Assembly: GCF_013315815.1 (NCBI RefSeq) | Contig: NZ_CP046051.1 | Span: 1,487,501 to 1,551,500 of the forward strand | DNA from: Caproicibacterium lactatifermentans | Lineage (GTDB): Bacteria; Bacillota; Clostridia; Oscillospirales; Acutalibacteraceae | Direction of reading: 5' to 3' | Length of the DNA: 64,000 nt | Shown: piece after piece, positions 37,467-46,242 of the stretch | Layout: the number at the start of each line of letters is the position of its first letter | Numbering within the stretch: position 1 is the first letter of the stretch | Notes under the pieces: generated by a model | Told to the model about the DNA's origin: nothing | What the model saw: the letters and a program-made list of their open reading frames with translations, nothing else | The model's database searches: none | Program-made: the position numbers and the translations under genes

Positions 37467-38078
37467 TTATGTGGTCCACTGCCCCGGCAGCTTCCGTTTT
37501 TCCAGATACGGAAACAGACGGTCGTACTGGTCTACTTCCCACTGCGGCAGATGGCTGTATACGTCCGGTTCATGGAACTGACCACTGATACCCTTCAGTC
37601 CGTCGGAGACGAGTTCGATCCCTTGAAATGCCGGAAAATTTTTGCCGTCCGGCGTGGTAATACCGAAATGGTCGCAGGTTATAAACCCATGTTTGGGGTA
37701 ATACTCTGGTTCCCCGTATATCAGGATTGCCTTCCAACCAGCCTGCCGGGCAAGGTCCATTGTTGTTTCCAGCAGTTGGCTGCCGACTCCCTGCTTTTGA
37801 AAGGACGGTTCCACCGCCAACGGGCCAAAAGTCAGCACTTCGGTCCGCTCATCACCATTTTGTACAAAAGCACGGGCATAATAAATCGCGCCGACAACCT
37901 GTCCGTTGCTTTCCGCCACCCGGCTTAAAAGCGGCAGATAGGCTGCATCCCGGCGCAGCTTATGCACCAAATAATGCTCACTGCATCCCGGTACATGCAG
38001 GTTCCAGAACGCTTTCTTTGTCATGTACTCCGCTGCATACCGGTCATCCGGCTTTTCTCTGCGAATAATTAAATTCAA
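37467..38078 (-). CDS. GNAT-family N-acetyltransferase
   Basis: A 203-residue acetyltransferase with the acetyl-CoA loop PSFQKQGVGSQLLE and the following strand WKAILIYGEPEYYPKHGF. The substrate is unknown. It starts with TTG behind AGGAGG eight bases away and follows the kdp remnant by 18 bases, so it was probably the next gene in a former kdp transcript or has taken over its promoter. Confidence 0.85.
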   Translation of the reverse strand: MNLIIRREKPDDRYAAEYMTKKAFWNLHVPGCSEHYLVHKLRRDAAYLPLLSRVAESNGQVVGAIYYARAFVQNGDERTEVLTFGPLAVEPSFQKQGVGSQLLETTMDLARQAGWKAILIYGEPEYYPKHGFITCDHFGITTPDGKNFPAFQGIELVSDGLKGISGQFHEPDVYSHLPQWEVDQYDRLFPYLEKRKLPGQWTT

Positions 38079-38096
38079 CTGTATATCCTCCTGTAA

Positions 38097-38590
38097 TCAT
38101 TCATCTGCCAGCCGATATTCAACGCCGACTTCGGTCATAATGTAGTGCGGCTTACCGGGATTTTTCTTGATTTTCCGCTGCAGGCCCGCCATCAGTGCAC
38201 GCATCGCCTCATTGTCCAGCATCTCCCTGCGAATTTGTTTATCCGGCCGGACCTGCGCACAAAGGTTTTGTCCAGTATGCCTTCCTTATCAAAGCACAAA
38301 AAAGCTGTCTTGCAAGAAAAGGCGCGAATGAAATGTGCCGCGACGCCTAGTCCGCGCAGTTCTTGGCGCCCGTCAGGCAGCGGGTCAAATTGTGCGGCGC
38401 AAGTGGAGAAACAGGCTGCCAGCTTCACCGCCAGCAGATAGACAATTACAATGTTCGTTTCCGGGAATCCGAGAAAGCGGAAAAAACAGCCGGTTCCTGA
38501 AGCCGCTGCAATCATCCCAATCATCACCGCAAACTGCAGAAAGTGCCTTTGCTGTTTGGTCCTTTTCACAGGCGACCGTGCCCGTTTCAA
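38097..38590 (-). pseudogene. Decayed kdpD-kdpE remnant
   Basis: The first part encodes a KdpD-like DUF4118 membrane segment (FRFLGFPETNIVIVYLLAV) and a short GAF-like piece (FSCKTAFLCFDKEG). After a frame change the last part encodes the end of a winged-helix regulator resembling KdpE (LQRKIKKNPGKPHYIMTEV, then YRLADE and stop). The Kdp and kinase domains of KdpD and the receiver of KdpE are gone. This is best read as a deletion that joined two genes of a potassium-responsive two-component system. Confidence 0.75.
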
Positions 38591-38666
38591 TTTCCTTTAT
38601 TATATTTCATTACCCAAGAAGAAACAAGCGTGCAGTGCGGTCTTTCGCCGAAGAATATAAAAGGAA

Positions 38667-38695
38667 GGGAGCATCCCCTTTCCGGGGATACTCCC
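38667..38695 (-). terminator. Hairpin after the ybjQ remnant
   Basis: GGGAG.ATCCCC-TTTCC-GGGGAT.CTCCC with a CTTCCTTTTATA tail on the minus strand. Confidence 0.55.
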
Positions 38696-38721
38696 AAAAG
38701 CAGGAACGAACCTAAAACAAA

Positions 38722-38895
38722 TTACGCTTTTACTTTAACGGCCGTACCGTAGACAATCACTCCCGCCGCTCCCTGCATAATTGAAGAAGTCGCATAGCGA
38801 ATATTGACAATCGCGTCGGCCCCCATCTTTTCGGCTCGCCACCCACCAATGTTTTTGCACCGAATGGTGGAGTCCTTCACAATGCCCAGCATCAT
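38722..38895 (-). pseudogene. Truncated YbjQ/UPF0145 family remnant
   Basis: A 57-codon frame carries KDSTIRCKNIGGWRAEKMGA joined to DAIVNIRYATSSIMQGAAGV and YGTAVKVKA. These are the middle and end of a YbjQ-type heavy-metal-binding-domain protein (normally about 105 residues), with the N-terminus and about 30 internal residues missing. A functional mini-protein cannot be excluded but is unlikely. Confidence 0.65.
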
Positions 38896-38947
38896 ACTTG
38901 TGCACTGCCTTACTATATAGAATGTAGAACAAATATATGCTCCGCCG

Positions 38948-39313
38948 TCACGGCAAAAACCACATGAGCAGAAACAAAGCCACCAGTAAAACGCAAATGC
39001 AGATCGTCGCAGCGCGGTGAACCATCAGCCAGCGGTTGCCCAACTTTTTGGAAAAGATGTGACTGAAAAAAGTTGCCAGCACACACAGAAACAATAAAAT
39101 TCCAAGCAGAAAGGACACAGCCGGCCGCTGTCCCGCAAGGTGCCACGCACAAATACCGTGTGCGATGGAAAACGCCAGCAAAAGCAGGCTGGAAACCACA
39201 TGAATTTTGCCCGCGGCAGCATCTAAGCGGGGAAGTGGCAGACGTTTGGTGAGAAATTTAGCAGCCGTCACCAAAAAAGCGGCCAGTGTCAATATTCCTA
39301 AACAGTCTGTCAT
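38948..39313 (-). CDS. Four-helix membrane protein with paired histidines
   Basis: A 121-residue protein with four predicted membrane helices (about 5-22, 38-56, 67-88, 98-119). Histidines stand as H38-x13-H52 and H85-x13-H99, and the segment LGNRWLMVHRAAT resembles the LG-x-W-x2-LHR motif of ferric-reductase-like and DUF4405 membrane cytochromes. A b-type haem protein is therefore possible. No soluble redox partner gene is adjacent. It lies beside two gene remnants. Confidence 0.6.
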   Translation of the reverse strand: MTDCLGILTLAAFLVTAAKFLTKRLPLPRLDAAAGKIHVVSSLLLLAFSIAHGICAWHLAGQRPAVSFLLGILLFLCVLATFFSHIFSKKLGNRWLMVHRAATICICVLLVALFLLMWFLP

Positions 39314-39404
39314 TTGTTACCTGCTTTCTATGAAACCTGCCGTAATTCATTTTAGAATACCGTATATTCCGCCGGTTGTCAAACTTTCATGCCCTTTTAC
39401 ACAG

Positions 39405-39449
39405 AAAAAGCGGCCTCTCCGCTGCCCTTTTGCTGCAGAGAAGCTGCTG
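39405..39449 (-). terminator. Terminator after the M29 peptidase gene
   Basis: On the minus strand AGCAGCTTCTCTGC pairs with GCGGAGAGGCCGCT (one mismatch, two G-T pairs), followed by TTTTTC. Confidence 0.75.
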
Positions 39450-39472
39450 ACTGTCCCCTATTATATAAATGT

Positions 39473-40705
39473 TTAGAAAGCCCAGCCGCCGTCACGGAAG
39501 ACCGGAACTTCTGTGCCGTCCGCCGTAATGCCTGTAACAGAAAGGTCGGGCGTCCCCAGCATAAAGTCCACATGCATGCTGGAATTGTTAATGCCATGCT
39601 GGATAAGCTCTTCTTTGGACATATTCAAACCGCCCTGAATGCACTCCGGAAAGCCCAAGCCAATCGCAAAATGGCAGGAAGCATTCTCATCGAACAGTGT
39701 GTTGTAGAACAGCACACCCATTTCAGAGATGGGCGACTGTTTCGGAATCAGGGAGCACTCACCGAACATTTTGGCACCATCGTCTGCGGCGATGATTTCC
39801 TTCAGCGTATCCTCACCTTTTGCGGCGGAACAGCTGATAATGCGCCCATCCTTCAGTGTCAGACTGAAATCATCAATCAGCACACCTTGATAGCTCAGCG
39901 GCAGTGCGCTGTGCACCGTACCGTTCACACGGGTGCGGTCCGGGGAAGTGAAAATCTCCTCGGTCGGCATATTGGGATAGAACGCAACGCCGTCCACTGT
40001 TTTGGAGCCGCCGCCCTCCCAAATATGATTCTTCGGCAGACCGACCGTAATATCCGTACCAATGCTGTTGTGATACACCAGCCGGTCAAACTGCTTCTCA
40101 TTCAGGAACGCACAGCACTTCTCGAAACTCCTGCGGTGTTCCTGCCATGCGGCGACCGGGTCCGGCGTATCCACATAAGCGGCGTGAAAAATGGCTTTCC
40201 ACAGTTTATCCATTGCCATGACCGTGGAGCAGCGCGGGAAAACGCGCTTTGCCCACGATGGCGACGCCGCACCAACAATGCACCAAACATTGTGGCCAAA
40301 GTCCATCCCATCATAAAACGCTTTTGCGCCCAAATGGGCCGCCTTGCTGTAAGCCAGAAGCTTTTTTGAGTCCACGCCGGACAGTGCCTGCGGGTCGGAA
40401 CTTAAAATGGAAAGGATTGCCGCGCCGCGTTCCGCCATGCTGTTCTGCAGCTGCGCACGCCACTTCGGGAAATTTTCAAGGCATTCCATCGGCGCGTTCT
40501 CAAAGCGCAGACGCGTCAGCTTGTCGTCCGCCCACTCAACAGTTACATCTTTGGCACCGACACAGTAAGCTTCTTCCGCAACCAGACGCACCAGCGGCGC
40601 CGCCTCCAGGGAAGCATTAATAAACAGCTCCTGCCCCTTTTGCAGATTGCAGCCGCCGCAGACAATGAGATGTGCGTACTTTTTTAGGTCTTCCTGTAAA
40701 TTCAT
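39473..40705 (-). CDS. M29-family aminopeptidase
   Basis: Metallo-aminopeptidase of 410 residues related to AmpS/PepS. Family features include the C-terminal metal-site stretch with GFPECIQGG and NNSSMHVDFMLGTPDL, and EMGVLFYNTLFDENASCHFA. The ATG at 40705 has GGGAGG eight bases upstream. It follows the C1B peptidase gene by 16 bases, so the two form a peptide-degradation operon. Confidence 0.92.
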   Translation of the reverse strand: MNLQEDLKKYAHLIVCGGCNLQKGQELFINASLEAAPLVRLVAEEAYCVGAKDVTVEWADDKLTRLRFENAPMECLENFPKWRAQLQNSMAERGAAILSILSSDPQALSGVDSKKLLAYSKAAHLGAKAFYDGMDFGHNVWCIVGAASPSWAKRVFPRCSTVMAMDKLWKAIFHAAYVDTPDPVAAWQEHRRSFEKCCAFLNEKQFDRLVYHNSIGTDITVGLPKNHIWEGGGSKTVDGVAFYPNMPTEEIFTSPDRTRVNGTVHSALPLSYQGVLIDDFSLTLKDGRIISCSAAKGEDTLKEIIAADDGAKMFGECSLIPKQSPISEMGVLFYNTLFDENASCHFAIGLGFPECIQGGLNMSKEELIQHGINNSSMHVDFMLGTPDLSVTGITADGTEVPVFRDGGWAF

Positions 40706-40721
40706 AAATGATGCCTCCCGT

Positions 40722-42044
40722 TCAGTCCGCAAGCGTGCCCATCGGGTCCCACGGATTCAGGTGAATCGGTTCTGTTTCCAGCGCTTTCTTCTGGGCATCG
40801 GAAAGGTACTTTTTCTGAATAACGGCCTGATACACAAAGTTGTCAAACCAGTCGGCACTCATCTGATAATAGCCCTTATCGCCATGCTGGTCGCTCCAGC
40901 TGTTTTCAATCTTCCACTTGGTTGGCTTGCCGTTTTCGCCCAAATTGACACCGGTAATCAGCATGGCGTGGTTCATGGCACTCTCGCGGTAGTCCAGCCG
41001 GTCAGCCTTGCTCATGGTAAAGTCCATGCCGAATGTGTTGTCCAGGTCAATCAGCTGTGTGTTCCACAGGCCGTGCTCCCGGTCGCCGCGCTGGCCGACA
41101 TCGCTGCCGAACCAAACCAGCTGGCCGTCCTTCAGCTGACGGACAATAAGGTCCTCAACCTCCTCCATAGGCAGGTTGAGGTAATGCACCGGGCTGCCAT
41201 CCGCCACGTTGCCCAGATAGTCAACGGTGTAGGTGCGGCTGAACGGCTTATCCTCGGTAGGCGAATTGATAATACTCACATAGTTCCCGCGCAGGTCCAG
41301 CCCTATATATGTATCATAGAATTGCTTCGGGTTCATGCCGCGGACGATATTGTACTTGCCATCCCGGTCGACATACTCAAAATCAAACTGCTTCGGCGGC
41401 TCACCAAAGCACATGCACAGGAAGCGGTACATTTCCGCCAGCATAGCGGATTTCAGGCTGCGGGGATTGTCAGCCGCGCGCAGCTTTGCCGCGTACTGGC
41501 GCAGCTTGGTATTCAGCATATGGTTCATGTCCGCCGTGTTGCTGCTCTGGAACGTTTCACCCATAGCCGATTTTGGCACAACACCGTATTTTTCTATTAA
41601 GTTTACCAGCATATCCCACTGACCGCCGTCCGCAACGCCGGTCTGCAGTACAAAGGTCAGCAGACGGTCGTCCACCGGCCGATCCTTTAGGTCGATGATT
41701 GTCTCCAGGAAGTAATTGATTTTTTCAAATTTATCCCAAAAAGAAATATAGTTCTGGGACAGTTCAAACTTTTTCAGGCCGCATTTTTCGGCGACACGCT
41801 CGCGCAGCAGGTTCAGCGCGGAAAAAATCCAGCAGCGGCCGCTGTGCTTCTGGTTGGTTACCTCCAGCGTAGGGATTTCCACTGAATACTGGAACTGAGT
41901 ATCCGGCATGGCGGCGCCGCAGTAGGCAAGGTCCTTTACGTTGTTTTTATACAGTGCGTTGGTCATGGCATGGCACAGCGTGCTGCTTTGGTAGGACTGG
42001 CTGCAAGCAACAGCCTCCTCTTTTGTAATTCCTTTAAAATTCAT
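40722..42044 (-). CDS. pepC: C1B-family aminopeptidase C (bleomycin hydrolase type)
   Basis: Cytosolic cysteine aminopeptidase of 440 residues. The papain-like triad is present: Cys in QKHSGRCWIFSALN, His in SAMNHAMLITGV and Asn in IENSWSDQHG. Bacterial PepC removes N-terminal residues from peptides and usually forms hexamers. The start at 42044 has AAAGGA about ten bases upstream. Confidence 0.94.
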   Translation of the reverse strand: MNFKGITKEEAVACSQSYQSSTLCHAMTNALYKNNVKDLAYCGAAMPDTQFQYSVEIPTLEVTNQKHSGRCWIFSALNLLRERVAEKCGLKKFELSQNYISFWDKFEKINYFLETIIDLKDRPVDDRLLTFVLQTGVADGGQWDMLVNLIEKYGVVPKSAMGETFQSSNTADMNHMLNTKLRQYAAKLRAADNPRSLKSAMLAEMYRFLCMCFGEPPKQFDFEYVDRDGKYNIVRGMNPKQFYDTYIGLDLRGNYVSIINSPTEDKPFSRTYTVDYLGNVADGSPVHYLNLPMEEVEDLIVRQLKDGQLVWFGSDVGQRGDREHGLWNTQLIDLDNTFGMDFTMSKADRLDYRESAMNHAMLITGVNLGENGKPTKWKIENSWSDQHGDKGYYQMSADWFDNFVYQAVIQKKYLSDAQKKALETEPIHLNPWDPMGTLAD

Positions 42045-42091
42045 AGTCACAGGTCCTTTCCTTATCAAACATATACATTACAACGCGTTTT

Positions 42092-42120
42092 AGTATAGCA
42101 CAGGCCCTGTGCGTTTGCAA
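42092..42120 (-). promoter_or_regulatory. Promoter of the pepC-M29 operon
   Basis: Minus strand TTGCAA (42120-42115), 17-base spacer, TATACT (42097-42092), about 48 bases before pepC. Confidence 0.75.
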
Positions 42121-42165
42121 CGGACGCCACGCCGCGGAAATTTTGCAGGATACACAACAAAAAGC

Positions 42166-42194
42166 TTGCATTTTTCTTTTTCCTGTTTCATAAT
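42166..42194 (+). promoter_or_regulatory. Promoter of the Lrp-type regulator
   Basis: TTGCAT, 17-base spacer, CATAAT on the plus strand, divergent from the pepC promoter. Confidence 0.6.
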
Positions 42195-42210
42195 AATAGA
42201 AACAGAACGC

Positions 42211-42248
42211 AATGGTGCGCGCCCGCTTTGGGCTGCGTGCCATTTTTT
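42211..42248 (+). terminator. Terminator-like hairpin in the Lrp leader
   Basis: AATGGTGCGCG..CCC pairs with GGG.TGCGTGCCATT and is followed by TTTTTT. It lies between the promoter at 42166 and the coding start at 42297, so transcripts must read through it. Confidence 0.6.
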
Positions 42249-42296
42249 ATTGAAGGAAGTCCTCCGTACAGGGGACCGCAAATTTCGGAAAGTGAG

Positions 42297-42758
42297 ATGA
42301 TAGGTTTGGATAAAATTGATGCAGCCCTGCTGGAAAGCCTGCAGGAGGACGCTCGCACCCCAATTAAAACCCTGACCAAAAAAGTGTTTCTATCCGCACC
42401 GGCCATTTCTGCCCGTATTGAAAAGCTGGAGCGGCAGGGCATCATCCGCAGCTATTGTGCCGAGCTGGACCCCATCAAGCTGGGCTATCACATCAAGGCC
42501 TTTATTAACCTGCAGATGACACCGGACCAGAAAACCGAATTTTATCCTTTCATTCGCCAGTGCCGCAACGTACTGGAGTGTGACTGCGTGACTGGCGACT
42601 ACTCCATGCTGATTAAGGTGGCCTACCCCAGCACCGCCGAACTGGACACTTTCATTGGGCAGCTGCAACACTTCGGCGTCACCTCCACCCAAATTGTTTT
42701 TTCCACCCCAGTGGAGTCCCGCGGTGTGCAGGTGGACCCGGAACTTGCTGGAAACTAG
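42297..42758 (+). CDS. Lrp/AsnC-family transcriptional regulator
   Basis: A 153-residue regulator. The N-terminal helix-turn-helix (LDKIDAALLESLQEDARTPI, APAISARIEKLERQGII) precedes a ligand-binding RAM domain (CDCVTGDYSMLIKVAY). It is divergent from the pepC-M29 peptidase operon, so regulation of peptide use in response to an amino acid is a reasonable guess. Confidence 0.92.
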   Translation: MIGLDKIDAALLESLQEDARTPIKTLTKKVFLSAPAISARIEKLERQGIIRSYCAELDPIKLGYHIKAFINLQMTPDQKTEFYPFIRQCRNVLECDCVTGDYSMLIKVAYPSTAELDTFIGQLQHFGVTSTQIVFSTPVESRGVQVDPELAGN

Positions 42759-42826
42759 ATGCTCTCTTTCATAATTTTCTTTTCCGGAATAATACAGGGA
42801 TAGTTCACAAATATTACCGTTCACGC

Positions 42827-42855
42827 TTGACTTTACCATCCTATCATCCTATTAT
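42827..42855 (+). promoter_or_regulatory. Promoter of the large secreted protein
   Basis: TTGACT, 17-base spacer, TATTAT, with a second TATAAT at 42858-42863. It leaves a leader of about 145 bases with GC-rich arms (about 42885-42905 and 42932-42948) that can pair. No gene lies in 42759-43011. Confidence 0.75.
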
Positions 42856-43011
42856 CCTATAATCTACATAAACGAATGGTCTTCGCCGGCGGAAAAGCGG
42901 CCAGTCAGCTGTTTTGCTTCGGGTGTTTTTTGTGCCGCGGCGGCCATGCGATACACTGTGGGTTTTCCCATGGTACGCAAATGCATACATTATTTAAGGA
43001 GGACAAAAGAA

Positions 43012-46000
43012 ATGAACAAGAGACTGAACAAGGTCGCTGCGGTCGCCTTGGCAGCAGCGATGGTCAGCAGCGCTTTTGCTATGAGCACTGCTACTGCTTT
43101 TGCTACTGCACCAACACTGCCGACCGCGAAGGCACAGCTGGAAAACAGCACCGTCTATATGAAAAAGGGCGGCAACACCGCAGTTAACGTTACAAAGGCC
43201 GCTACTTCCAACCTGTTCAAAGAGTTGGATGCTACCAGCACTGCCGCTAACCTGAACATTAAGTCCGTCACCACAACGGATGGTACCGTTCTGGATACAT
43301 CTGACATCACCGCGATTGATGATACGAAGGCTACCGCGACCGCTGACAACACAGTTGTAACGGTTGATAACGCCAACGGTAAATTCTCCTTTACTGAACA
43401 GAAAGCCGGCACACAGCAGGTTACTGTTTCCGGCCTGCAGTGCACCGCTGGCGGCAAGACATATAACTTGGCCCCAATCACCTTTGACATTGATTTGGTT
43501 GACACCGCAAAAGACGACGGTTATATCAGCACTGTCTGGTCCTCCGCCGAGACGGGTGCTAACATTGGTAACACAGTGGATTCCATCAACGTCGGCGGCA
43601 ACGCTTATCTGTACAGCGAGACCGTAGCAGACGATGATTCTACAGACGCTTTCGCCAAACCGACCTACATCTCAGCTGCTGACAAGACAGCCAGCAGTGA
43701 CACGGCTGTTTTGACTGTGGATACTAATAAGGCAACCGGTGTCGCTGTCGGCAGCGCAACCGCTTCCTACCTCTACAAAAATAAAAATAAAGATGTAAAG
43801 GAAACCAAGACTTCTCCTGAACTGTCCGTTACCACTGCTCCCGTTATCACTACTTATGATAATGTGAGTGCTATTAAGGCATCCACAACCAAGGGCTCCT
43901 ATGATGTTACTTATGGCACCGATAAGAAGTCGGTTACCATGACCAACGACCAGCTGGCAAAGGTTACTTTGAAGTTGGCCGGCACAACTTCCATCCCTGC
44001 CGACACAACTTCCATCCCTGCCGGCACAACCATTGGCACCCTCGACATCCCTGCTGGCGCAACCATTGGCACCCTCGACATCAACGGCAACCCAGTTACC
44101 ATTGACGGTGCAACCGTTAAAAAGGTTACCGATACCAAGGCAGACTCTACAGCAGAGGTCACTGTCACGAATACACTGGTTGGCACAACCGGTCACGACG
44201 CAGCTGTTTCCACAAAGGTGGACAGCATTGATACAAAGGGTGCTGTCAACATCGGCAATGAAAACGACGTTGCAACCACAACAGTCGGTTCTGTCAAGAC
44301 AACTGCCAGTGCCAGCACTGTTGACGTTGACGTTAGCGCAAACAAGGATAAGGCCGCTATCCGCACAAAGGTTAATTCCATCACTGCTAACAATATAGAA
44401 ATCAACAGCGCAAAGGCTTCCATTGGCGTCATCACAAGGGCCTCCACTGATTCCCAGGGTACGTTACAAATGAATAATTCTTCAAGCACTGAAGACATCA
44501 TTCTTCCAGCAGTGGATGGTTACAATCTGACTGTTAACGGCAACACAACCGTTGCTTCCATTGCAGATTGTCCTTCCGCTTCTATTGCAAGCGGAAAGAC
44601 ACTCACGGTTTCCGGCAAGGCAACTTTCACTGGCAATGTTAGTGCTACCGGCGATGATAAAACTGGCACTTTGGCCATTGCGCCGAACAGCTTGACCATT
44701 CTGGGTAACGGAAGTGATGCCTTCACACTGAAGGTCAACGATGTAAAGAACGGCGATACTGCTTTCATGACCAAAGACAATGCTAAAGCTATTGCCTATA
44801 CCAATGACGGCAATGACAAAGAGAATGAAAATAAGACTGCTTACGCAAACATCGTGACACCTGGCTACACTGCTGAACAAAAAGCAGGTTCCAAAAATGC
44901 TGTTGTCAGAGATGTTACTGTTGGCAGTCTGACAGACGCAACACAGGGCAGTAAACTGAACAGCAATGGTACCTATGACGTTGAGATTGTTTCCGGCGAA
45001 ACTAAGCAGCTGGCTGTTAATCCATATCCGGCAAGCAGCTTTGGCGATAACTTCTACATTAACTGGAGCTATACTGGTGGCAAGAAGAATGCAGACTTTA
45101 AGCTGGGTACAGTCGGCGCCAGCGGCCTGACCAACACCATCACTGGTACTTACGATAAAAACAACACAACTACCAGCAAAACACAGCAGGTAACCGCACA
45201 GCTGTATAAGATGGATGAAACGACTGGTAACGCAGAACCAGTAAAGGGTAAGCCGGTAACTTATAACGTAACTGTCACTGATAAGAAGTCTGTTGCTACA
45301 ACTGACTTCACCCTGACCGCTGACAAGAACGTTATCAAACCGTCCGAGTCCATGACTCTGACTGCTGCCCCGAACGGCGACAGCGCACTGACCGATGTCA
45401 CTGCCAAGTCCTCCAACGACTTTGTTGCAACTGTTCCTACATCTGCTACCGATAATGCATTGAAGGTTACCGCAACAGGTAAGACCGGCACTGCCGTTAT
45501 CACTGTAACCGCTACTCTGCCGGACGGCAGCAAGGTTTCCCACGTCTACACTGTTTCCGTAACCAACACACCGGTTGTCGCTATTGTTAACGGCAAGATT
45601 GTTGGCCCGACGGACATTGTAAAGGTTACCCAGAGCACCGCACAGCATGTTACCTTCATAGCTGCTGACGGCAAGAAGTTCACAGACTTCAAGTACACCG
45701 CCGGCAACGACAAGGTTATGCAGACCCGTGCATATCCGAGCAAGGGTTACACCTTGTGGGACGGTATGTCTGGTGACTATGGCATGTACATGAACGGTGG
45801 TGTTAAAGATGGTGTTGGCGATAAGACCGGCGTTTACGTGAATGGCCAACTGGCCTTCACAGTACAGGTTACCGACCGTCCGTTCCAATGCGACACTACC
45901 CAAACTGTAGATCTGAAAAAGGGCAATACTTATTGCTTTAAGATTACCCCGAAGACAACGGTTGATAACTTTACCTTCAACACCGCTAGAGATGCTGCTC

Positions 46001-46137
46001 TGACAACCTGCGGCCTGCAGAAGAACGCCGATGGTTCTTACCTCTGCAAGGTACATGGTACACAGACTGGCTCCTATGGTGTGTACATCACTCTGAACGG
46101 CCAGCAGTACAAAGTATTTGCTGTCAACGTGAAATAA
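43012..46137 (+). CDS. Large secreted threonine-rich surface protein with Ig-like domain
   Basis: A 1041-residue protein with a clear signal peptide ending STATAFA (about residue 31). The mature chain is rich in Thr, Ala, Val, Asp and Asn. Residues about 325-530 show short strand-turn repeats resembling a beta-solenoid, and residues about 762-850 form a bacterial Ig-like (BIG2-type) domain (SNDFVATVPTS, GTAVITVTATLPDGS). Cysteines are few and mostly near the C-terminus. No LPxTG, SLH or membrane anchor is seen. AGGAGG lies nine bases before the ATG, and codon use (AAG, GTT, GCT, AAC) differs from neighbours in the way of very highly expressed genes. An S-layer-like or other abundant surface role is inferred. 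Confidence 0.85.
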   Translation: MNKRLNKVAAVALAAAMVSSAFAMSTATAFATAPTLPTAKAQLENSTVYMKKGGNTAVNVTKAATSNLFKELDATSTAANLNIKSVTTTDGTVLDTSDITAIDDTKATATADNTVVTVDNANGKFSFTEQKAGTQQVTVSGLQCTAGGKTYNLAPITFDIDLVDTAKDDGYISTVWSSAETGANIGNTVDSINVGGNAYLYSETVADDDSTDAFAKPTYISAADKTASSDTAVLTVDTNKATGVAVGSATASYLYKNKNKDVKETKTSPELSVTTAPVITTYDNVSAIKASTTKGSYDVTYGTDKKSVTMTNDQLAKVTLKLAGTTSIPADTTSIPAGTTIGTLDIPAGATIGTLDINGNPVTIDGATVKKVTDTKADSTAEVTVTNTLVGTTGHDAAVSTKVDSIDTKGAVNIGNENDVATTTVGSVKTTASASTVDVDVSANKDKAAIRTKVNSITANNIEINSAKASIGVITRASTDSQGTLQMNNSSSTEDIILPAVDGYNLTVNGNTTVASIADCPSASIASGKTLTVSGKATFTGNVSATGDDKTGTLAIAPNSLTILGNGSDAFTLKVNDVKNGDTAFMTKDNAKAIAYTNDGNDKENENKTAYANIVTPGYTAEQKAGSKNAVVRDVTVGSLTDATQGSKLNSNGTYDVEIVSGETKQLAVNPYPASSFGDNFYINWSYTGGKKNADFKLGTVGASGLTNTITGTYDKNNTTTSKTQQVTAQLYKMDETTGNAEPVKGKPVTYNVTVTDKKSVATTDFTLTADKNVIKPSESMTLTAAPNGDSALTDVTAKSSNDFVATVPTSATDNALKVTATGKTGTAVITVTATLPDGSKVSHVYTVSVTNTPVVAIVNGKIVGPTDIVKVTQSTAQHVTFIAADGKKFTDFKYTAGNDKVMQTRAYPSKGYTLWDGMSGDYGMYMNGGVKDGVGDKTGVYVNGQLAFTVQVTDRPFQCDTTQTVDLKKGNTYCFKITPKTTVDNFTFNTARDAALTTCGLQKNADGSYLCKVHGTQTGSYGVYITLNGQQYKVFAVNVK
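43983..44084 (+). repeat. In-frame tandem repeats inside the surface protein gene
   Basis: A 21-base unit encoding a seven-residue DTTSIPA-type repeat occurs twice, followed by two copies of a 30-base unit encoding TIGTLDIPAG-type repeats. Near-identity of the copies points to recent slippage or unequal exchange. Confidence 0.85.
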
Positions 46138-46196
46138 TGGAGTGTGTAACTTCAATTAAAACAAATCTCAACAAATTAATGTAGTTGTATTTGCGC

Positions 46197-46235
46197 AGCG
46201 GCGGTACTGGAGGGTTTCCTCCGGTGCCGCCGCTT
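46197..46235 (+). terminator. Terminator of the surface protein gene
   Basis: GCGGCGGTACTGGAGG-GTTT-CCTCCGGTGCCGCCGC, a 16-pair GC-rich stem with a TTTATT tail. Confidence 0.85.
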
Positions 46236-46242
46236 TATTGCA

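Noticed and set aside
39389..41600. Two long plus-strand frames (326 and 317 codons) antisense to the peptidase operon
   Set aside because: Both are opposite conserved peptidase motifs and show no protein-like features.
42838..42863. ATCCTAT-like short repeats
   Set aside because: They form the spacer and -10 region of the surface protein promoter; too short and imperfect to call a repeat element or CRISPR.
44482..46155. Open frame of 557 codons antisense to the surface protein
   Set aside because: It mirrors the low-complexity codon use of the surface protein, has no ribosome site and no domain.
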